Position numbers and translations under genes: made by a program. A model generated the notes under the pieces. It was not told where the DNA came from, did not search any database, and saw only the letters and a list, made by a program, of their open reading frames with translations. A DNA stretch of 16,328 nt from Patescibacteria group bacterium (GTDB lineage Bacteria > Patescibacteriota > Patescibacteriia > UBA9934), in assembly GCA_030916555.1 (NCBI GenBank), contig JAUPWK010000069.1, positions 1 through 16,328 on the forward strand, given 5' to 3'. Positions 12,806 through 16,328 of this stretch are shown piece after piece. Position 1 is the stretch's first letter. Every line of letters begins with the position of its first letter.

Positions 12806-13732
12806 TCAGATGAGCTGTTTTTTCCAGTTGCGGTCGTAGGCCATGGCTGCAGCAACGACGCTGATACCGACGACGAGGTACGCGATCGGGTTGCCACTCA
12901 GCCAGGGTTGTTGGCCAGGACTTTGTTCTGCGCAGGCGAGAAGTGCCCCATTTGTGGCACAGCTCATGCCGACCACAATCACCATCTTGCTCCCGAATCC
13001 TGCATGTGGTTTGCGTTCCGGGATACGGAGCGTCGGAGGTTGCTGTGGGCGCAACGAGGTTGCGGGCGTTTCCGTCACCGTGACCTGGGCAACGTGATTG
13101 TGCCAGGCGCGGTACATGGGCGCTGCCAGGGAGATGAACATGAGAAACGCCACGAATCCAAGGAGGGTCACGGCAAAATCGCTCACGATCTGGTCATTCC
13201 GAGCAAGGCGCCCCGCGATCCAGGCAAGGAGGGATGCGATGGGGATGCTGAAAAGGAGGTTGAGCGGGATGCCGCGTAGGCTCGGAGCCTTGCTCCGTTT
13301 CCAGGTGTCGATTTCCATGTATCTTTCTGTTCTTGGCCGCAAGACGAACCACGACATGTCGTAGAGCGGCAAGACGATGAAGTAGGTGGCCAGCGCCACG
13401 AGCTCCGTGGTTGGAGTCCAGGTCGCGCCAAGCAAGAACTGGACGTGGAACGCCAGGATTTGCAGTAGGTGCGCGATCGTGCCGATGCCGATACGCAAGA
13501 GGGTATGAAGTTGGTGGACGACTGGGAACAGCCGAGACCAGGTCGGATCCCTTTCGGTCCAGTCGTAGCGCCCGCCAGTTTCGATTTCGAATATCGCGAG
13601 GAAGGTGACGATGCTGGTCCAAAACAATACGGTAATGACGGGGTTTGTCACGGGATCATCCTTGGATTGTGAAGGGGCAGGTATCGCTGCGTTTATTGCT
13701 CTTTGTACGCGAGCGACTAGAGAATCTACCAT
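12806..13732 (-). CDS. Hypothetical multi-pass membrane protein, 308 aa
   Basis: Not recognised. About six to seven hydrophobic segments: near residues 29-48 (NPVITVLFWTSIVTFLAIF), 77-98, 104-125 (TTELVALATYFIVLPLYDMSWFVL), 152-170 (IPLNLLFSIPIASLLAWIAG), 180-202 (FAVTLLGFVAFLMFISLAAP), 246-264 and 277-297. A Pro-rich loop (PATSLRPQQPPTLRIPERKP) separates the last pair. The ATG at 13732 is preferred; an in-frame GTG nine codons upstream lies inside the terminator of the preceding gene. No clear SD is visible. It follows the GC-rich gene 13808-14191 and has its own terminator. Composition is GC-rich compared with flanking core genes. Confidence 0.7.
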   Translation of the reverse strand: MVDSLVARVQRAINAAIPAPSQSKDDPVTNPVITVLFWTSIVTFLAIFEIETGGRYDWTERDPTWSRLFPVVHQLHTLLRIGIGTIAHLLQILAFHVQFLLGATWTPTTELVALATYFIVLPLYDMSWFVLRPRTERYMEIDTWKRSKAPSLRGIPLNLLFSIPIASLLAWIAGRLARNDQIVSDFAVTLLGFVAFLMFISLAAPMYRAWHNHVAQVTVTETPATSLRPQQPPTLRIPERKPHAGFGSKMVIVVGMSCATNGALLACAEQSPGQQPWLSGNPIAYLVVGISVVAAAMAYDRNWKKQLI

Positions 13733-13751
13733 GACTTCAGGAAAAAGAAAA

Positions 13752-13771
13752 GCGGCCACCGTGGTGGCCGC
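13752..13771 (-). terminator. Terminator of the 13808-14191 gene
   Basis: A 9-bp palindrome GCGGCCACC/GGTGGCCGC followed on the minus strand by TTTTCTTTTT. It also lies just upstream of the start of the next gene (13732). Confidence 0.88.
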
Positions 13772-13807
13772 GAGGGGCGGGACTGACGCGACGCGTTCAG
13801 TCCTTGA

Positions 13808-14191
13808 TCAGGCCGACTGCCTGAAGAGCTCGTTCACCTGCTCGCCGGTGAGCGGCGGGACGGGCGGCGTGGGCTCGGTGGGCTTGCGCACCCGCTCCAC
13901 GGAGCCGGTACCCTTCCTCGAGTCGGGGTTGTACTGGCCGCGGAAGCGGAGGTTGTACTCCTCCTCGACCTCGTTCCAGAACTCGACTCGACGCATCCCG
14001 TCGCGGTCGGCGATCCCGAGGGACAGCACGTTGCTCCAGGGGAGCACCGTCTGGTCGGACGAGTCGCAGGTGTGCGGAGCGAACGTGAGGTGGATGAACA
14101 CCCCGGAATCCTGGAGGGCCTTGAGGAGCTGCTCCAGATCCGGGCCATCCGTGATCTGGTAGTGGATGAGGTGGGGAACTTCTGCCTTCAA
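13808..14191 (-). CDS. Hypothetical protein, 127 aa
   Basis: Not recognised. Soluble, with no membrane segment. The first 80 residues look like a compact alpha/beta domain (MKAEVPHLIHYQITDGPDL, then ALQDSGVFIHLTFAPHTCDS). The C-terminal third is charged and Pro-rich (VRKPTEPTPPVPPLTGEQ), ending VNELFRQSA. It starts with TTG; AAGGAG lies 5 nt upstream. A perfect 8-bp hairpin (14204-14226) stands directly before that SD, near the expected 5' end of the message (possible -35 TTTACA at 14260-14255). It has the highest GC of the window (46 of 60 bases at 13861-13920) and a strong terminator. It sits between the DHH gene and the membrane orphan. Confidence 0.75.
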   Translation of the reverse strand: MKAEVPHLIHYQITDGPDLEQLLKALQDSGVFIHLTFAPHTCDSSDQTVLPWSNVLSLGIADRDGMRRVEFWNEVEEEYNLRFRGQYNPDSRKGTGSVERVRKPTEPTPPVPPLTGEQVNELFRQSA

Positions 14192-14203
14192 AGGGGCTCC
14201 TTG

Positions 14204-14226
14204 GTCACGAAGTTGAGTTTCGTGAC
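14204..14226 (-). promoter_or_regulatory. Hairpin at the 5' end of the 13808-14191 message
   Basis: Arms GTCACGAA and TTCGTGAC (8 bp) with a 7-nt loop, ending 2 nt before the AAGGAG SD. It could protect the mRNA 5' end, modulate ribosome access, or be a DNA operator. Confidence 0.5.
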
Positions 14227-14262
14227 GAATGAAGTTAACAGAGAATTTGTGTTTTGTAAAGA

Positions 14263-14285
14263 GAAACAGCTGACTAGGCTGTTTC
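14263..14285 (-). terminator. Terminator overlapping the end of the DHH gene
   Basis: Stem GAAACAGC/GCTGTTTC with a 7-nt loop that contains part of the stop codon region, followed on the minus strand by TCTCTTT. The T-run is imperfect. Confidence 0.6.
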
Positions 14286-15428
14286 TTCTGCTGTTTGGGT
14301 AAGTACTCGCTTGAGGTGGCTAATCACGGCTCGTTCGGCCTCTACGATGTCACGTTCGGTAGGTACGAGCCGGGCGCGCTCACGGGTACCAGAGGCTTTG
14401 AACGGCGCACCGAGGAGAAGTGCATCGTGTGGTCGTTCAGCGAAGAGATGTACTGCTACGTAGCCGCCGACGTGTTCGTAGAAGATTGCCACCACTCGGG
14501 CTTCTGGGGCAGTAGTGACAAGTTCGCTTACGATATCTCCGAGTGCGTCTTCATTAGCTCCGGCGTTGGCAAAGTCTTGGCGGGTGAGGAGTGTCCAGAC
14601 TAAGCCCGCGTGTTCATCAGCCTTCAATCGGGCCAAAGCTCGGCCCCAGAGGCGAAGGGTTTCGACAGAGCGTGTGCGGAAGAGGTGTTCAACCACTTCA
14701 TCACGTCGGGCGCCGATACTCATGAGTGAGCTGGCTGCGGCGAGTGTTTTTGGGGCCACATTCGGTGTGCGGAAGCTCTTGGTTTTTGCCACCATACCAG
14801 TTAAGAGTGTGGTTGCAATGTCAGCATCGAAAAGTTTATCATCCAGATTTTTGATGAGGTCGTGAACGACTTCACAAACTGACGTAGCACCTGCATCAAC
14901 TAAATTGGTTTGGCCAAAATGTTCATTATTTGCGCCGTGATCAATATTGATAAGGCCGGTGTTATATAGAAAATCGGCGTATTGGGTAAAGATTGTGCCC
15001 AGACTCTTGAGGTCTGCGGCACCAAGCACGATGATGAGATCGTAGCGATACGCACTGGTTGCAATTTTAACGTCATCCTGTGTCCAGAAGCCATTCTTAG
15101 GGGTGACATGAATGCGCAATTCATCCCCAACGACGTTGTAGGAAAGTTCTTCTACTTTAGCTTTGGTGACATCAACGTGCAAAGTGAGCGCACGGAGATT
15201 CGTAAGATCACCTTTAACTGTTTGTAGTGTTTTGAGGAACTGTAAACTTTCTGGTGATCGACCGCCGGCACAGGCGATATCGGCTACCTTGCCAATTTTT
15301 TTGAGGACAGCAGCCAGGGCAAAGGCGGCGGCAAAATCATCCACATGCGCCAATTCCCGAAGCACCAAGAGCGGGCGCTCAGAGCGCTTTACGGCATGCA
15401 GAAATTGTTCGTGCGGGGCAAGGGACAT
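14274..15428 (-). CDS. DHH-family phosphoesterase-like protein with altered active site
   Basis: 384 aa, with the overall DHH/DHHA1 layout of NrnA-like oligoribonucleases and pAp phosphatases. Motif I reads HVDDFAAAFA (residues 28-37), motif II region VLGAADLKSLG (134-144), and motif III NIDHGANNEHFG (161-172), followed by INLVD-like TNLVDAGATS. Canonical motif III is DHH; here it is DHG. Motif I lacks the usual DxDaxGS pattern, and the C-terminal DHHA1 part has no GGGHxxAAG signature. Metal-dependent phosphoesterase activity is therefore doubtful. It may be a binding protein or an enzyme with changed chemistry. The promoter at 15452-15480 gives a short leader without SD. Confidence 0.8.
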   Translation of the reverse strand: MSLAPHEQFLHAVKRSERPLLVLRELAHVDDFAAAFALAAVLKKIGKVADIACAGGRSPESLQFLKTLQTVKGDLTNLRALTLHVDVTKAKVEELSYNVVGDELRIHVTPKNGFWTQDDVKIATSAYRYDLIIVLGAADLKSLGTIFTQYADFLYNTGLINIDHGANNEHFGQTNLVDAGATSVCEVVHDLIKNLDDKLFDADIATTLLTGMVAKTKSFRTPNVAPKTLAAASSLMSIGARRDEVVEHLFRTRSVETLRLWGRALARLKADEHAGLVWTLLTRQDFANAGANEDALGDIVSELVTTAPEARVVAIFYEHVGGYVAVHLFAERPHDALLLGAPFKASGTRERARLVPTERDIVEAERAVISHLKRVLTQTAEETA

Positions 15429-15451
15429 GCAGCTTCGATTGTTAAGGGCGT

Positions 15452-15480
15452 AACTTAGCCCGACGTAACATTTGCGTCAA
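15452..15480 (-). promoter_or_regulatory. Promoter of the DHH gene
   Basis: TTGACG (15480-15475), a 17-nt spacer and a weak TAAGTT (15457-15452), about 24 nt before the ATG at 15428. Confidence 0.5.
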
Positions 15481-15510
15481 GTAGGTGTATGGGGGCAAGT
15501 TTAGTAAAAA

Positions 15511-15537
15511 CGGCGGCAACCCGTGGGGTTGCCGCCG
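15511..15537 (-). terminator. Terminator of the 15547-16050 gene
   Basis: A perfect 12-bp stem (CGGCGGCAACCC and complement) with a 3-nt loop, followed on the minus strand by TTTTTAC. It lies 10 nt after the stop codon. Confidence 0.95.
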
Positions 15538-15546
15538 AAGGCGAGC

Positions 15547-16050
15547 CTACTGTTGAGCGGGCGTCTGCTCGCTGGTCGCGGGCGCTGTTGGGGTCTCTTC
15601 GTAGAGCTTGAGCTGCTCCTTGAGCCCCAGAATGGCAGCTTCGAGTTCCACTCGTCTTGCGAGCTCGGACTCGTCGGTCCGCTTGTTGGGACCGGCATGC
15701 TGGTTGCTGAGCAGCGTGGCAATGTACTCGATCTGCTCCAGATGTGCCAGGTAGGGAGCATCGGCCGCGAGCTCGGTGCGCACGCGGGCGTCTTCGAGGG
15801 CGCGGTGGATGAACTGCTGCCAGTCCTCCTTCGTGCCGCTCCGCGCCACGAGGCAGCGCGTGTACAGCTCGTAGAGGTCAGCGTACTGCTCGGAAGTGAG
15901 CACCACGACCTGGTTGCGTCGCTCACCATACCGAGTGTTGTCGATGAATGGCACCTGGTTTGGAGGTGCCTGACACGGCGGTCTGGCCAGGCTCGTGGAC
16001 GGGAGAAGCAGGACGCAGAGGGGGATGAAGTGTCTCAAGAAAACGATCAC
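15547..16050 (-). CDS. Hypothetical exported protein, 167 aa
   Basis: Not recognised. It starts at a GTG with GGAG 5 nt upstream and gives a clear signal peptide, MIVFLRHFIPLCVLLLPSTS-LARP, probably cleaved after the Ala of SLA. The mature part is mainly helical and charged (residues 45-145), with a likely coiled coil near ELARRVELEAAILGLKEQLKLYEE and a disordered Pro/Thr/Ala tail. Two cysteines (PPCQAPP and YTRCLVA) could form a disulfide. An in-frame TTG eight codons upstream is less likely. The promoter at 16074-16102 and a strong terminator make it a self-contained unit. It is GC-rich, and divergent from valS. Confidence 0.78.
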   Translation of the reverse strand: MIVFLRHFIPLCVLLLPSTSLARPPCQAPPNQVPFIDNTRYGERRNQVVVLTSEQYADLYELYTRCLVARSGTKEDWQQFIHRALEDARVRTELAADAPYLAHLEQIEYIATLLSNQHAGPNKRTDESELARRVELEAAILGLKEQLKLYEETPTAPATSEQTPAQQ

Positions 16051-16073
16051 GGGCTCTCCATGAAGGCTGCGCA

Positions 16074-16102
16074 AAGGTACGTTTTTTAGCCAATATTGTC
16101 AA
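16074..16102 (-). promoter_or_regulatory. Promoter of the 15547-16050 gene
   Basis: TTGACA (16102-16097), a 17-nt spacer and TACCTT (16079-16074). Transcription would start about 17 nt before the GTG. Confidence 0.75.
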
Positions 16103-16113
16103 AGGAGTATCTC

Positions 16114-16142
16114 TCGACATTTTTTGGGGAAAGACTTAGACT
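16114..16142 (+). promoter_or_regulatory. Promoter of valS
   Basis: TCGACA (16114-16119), a 17-nt spacer and TAGACT (16137-16142). The ATG follows 11 nt after the -10, so the leader would be about 4-5 nt with no SD. It is back to back with the promoter of the exported orphan. Confidence 0.55.
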
Positions 16143-16153
16143 TTGGACTATCT

Positions 16154-16328
16154 ATGTCGGAAATGCCTAAAGCCTACGAACCCCAGGGAGTTGAGGATGC
16201 TCTGTATAAGCTGTGGATGGACAGCAGGTTCTTCAACCCAGACAATCTTCCAAACTTGGAAGCACGAAAAGAGGTATTTTCGATTGTCCTCCCGCCGCCA
16301 AACGTCACGGGTACGCTCCATATGGGGC
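16154..16328 (+). CDS. valS: Valyl-tRNA synthetase (N-terminal part, cut by window edge)
   Basis: Class I synthetase that charges tRNA-Val. Only the first 58 residues are present. They contain MPKAYEPQGVEDALYKLWMDSRFF, then the family-typical FSIVLPPPNVTGTLHMG, which runs into the HIGH-type ATP-binding motif (HMGH) at the window edge. The start ATG is supported by the usual distance of about 50 residues to this motif. An ATG three codons in is a possible alternative. No SD precedes it, and the promoter suggests an almost leaderless message. The KMSKS motif and anticodon-binding domain lie outside the window. Confidence 0.95.
   Translation, partial: MSEMPKAYEPQGVEDALYKLWMDSRFFNPDNLPNLEARKEVFSIVLPPPNVTGTLHMG

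Noticed and set aside
12650..13279. A 209-codon plus-strand frame opposite the 12806-13732 membrane gene
   Set aside because: It crosses the 5' end of the nucleotidyltransferase gene and a terminator. The minus-strand frame has clear membrane-segment periodicity, while this one is low-complexity and charged without a start signal.
1..16328. CRISPR arrays, insertion sequences, prophage structural genes
   Set aside because: No regularly spaced short repeats, no transposase or integrase motifs, and no phage structural proteins were seen in any gene of the window.
1..16328. Alternative genetic code (TGA as glycine) known in some Patescibacteria
   Set aside because: The recognised genes read through without in-frame TGA and end where family lengths predict, and one orphan gene uses TGA as its stop (12806).

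Overview
The window looks like chromosomal DNA of a small-genome bacterium of the Patescibacteria/CPR type (inference). The grounds are single housekeeping genes without their usual operon partners, several enzymes whose active-site residues have been replaced, many short membrane proteins of no recognisable family, core genes that lack a Shine-Dalgarno (SD) sequence, and the standard genetic code. The conserved genes are trpS, an RNase J gene, an oligopeptide-type ABC substrate-binding protein, secG, a membrane-anchored DsbA-like protein, rplS, an RluD-type pseudouridine synthase with a cytidylate-kinase-like protein, a degenerate tRNA nucleotidyltransferase homologue, a degenerate DHH phosphoesterase, and the first 58 codons of valS. 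tRNA-Leu(CAG), tRNA-Ile(UAU) and tRNA-Val(GAC) are present, all with encoded CCA.

Layout. Positions 1-1250 hold two unrecognised GC-rich genes on the minus strand, two copies of a structured repeat, and a strong promoter with a structured leader of about 200 nt. Positions 1280-4300 hold trpS and the RNase J gene. Positions 4340-4850 hold an unexplained hairpin-rich segment, tRNA-Leu and its structured leader. Positions 4844-8206 hold the peptide-binding protein, secG, the divergent DsbA-like gene and rplS. Positions 8230-10200 hold a GC-rich orphan gene, the kinase-like gene and the pseudouridine synthase. Positions 10270-11360 on the plus strand hold leader plus tRNA-Ile, two small membrane proteins, and leader plus tRNA-Val. 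Positions 11364-16080 on the minus strand hold the nucleotidyltransferase homologue, two GC-rich orphans, the DHH protein and a GC-rich secreted orphan. valS leaves the right edge on the plus strand.

Two gene classes stand out. Core genes have moderate GC, and several start 6-12 nt after a -10-like box without an SD, as leaderless genes would. Six orphan genes (210-608, 747-1043, 8271-8648, 12806-13732, 13808-14191, 15547-16050) are markedly GC-rich. Five of them have an SD, and four end in a strong intrinsic terminator. They resemble self-contained moron-like units placed between core genes.

The most interesting signal is a family of about 120-nt structured RNAs directly upstream of all three tRNA genes, on the tRNA strand. 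The Ile and Val copies share a terminal helix with compensatory changes, an identical T/GG internal loop, and identical purine-rich internal loops. The Leu copy has the same architecture with diverged sequence. A second structured element occurs twice near the left edge, with a 4-bp hairpin that covaries and swaps a GTAA loop for a TTCG loop.
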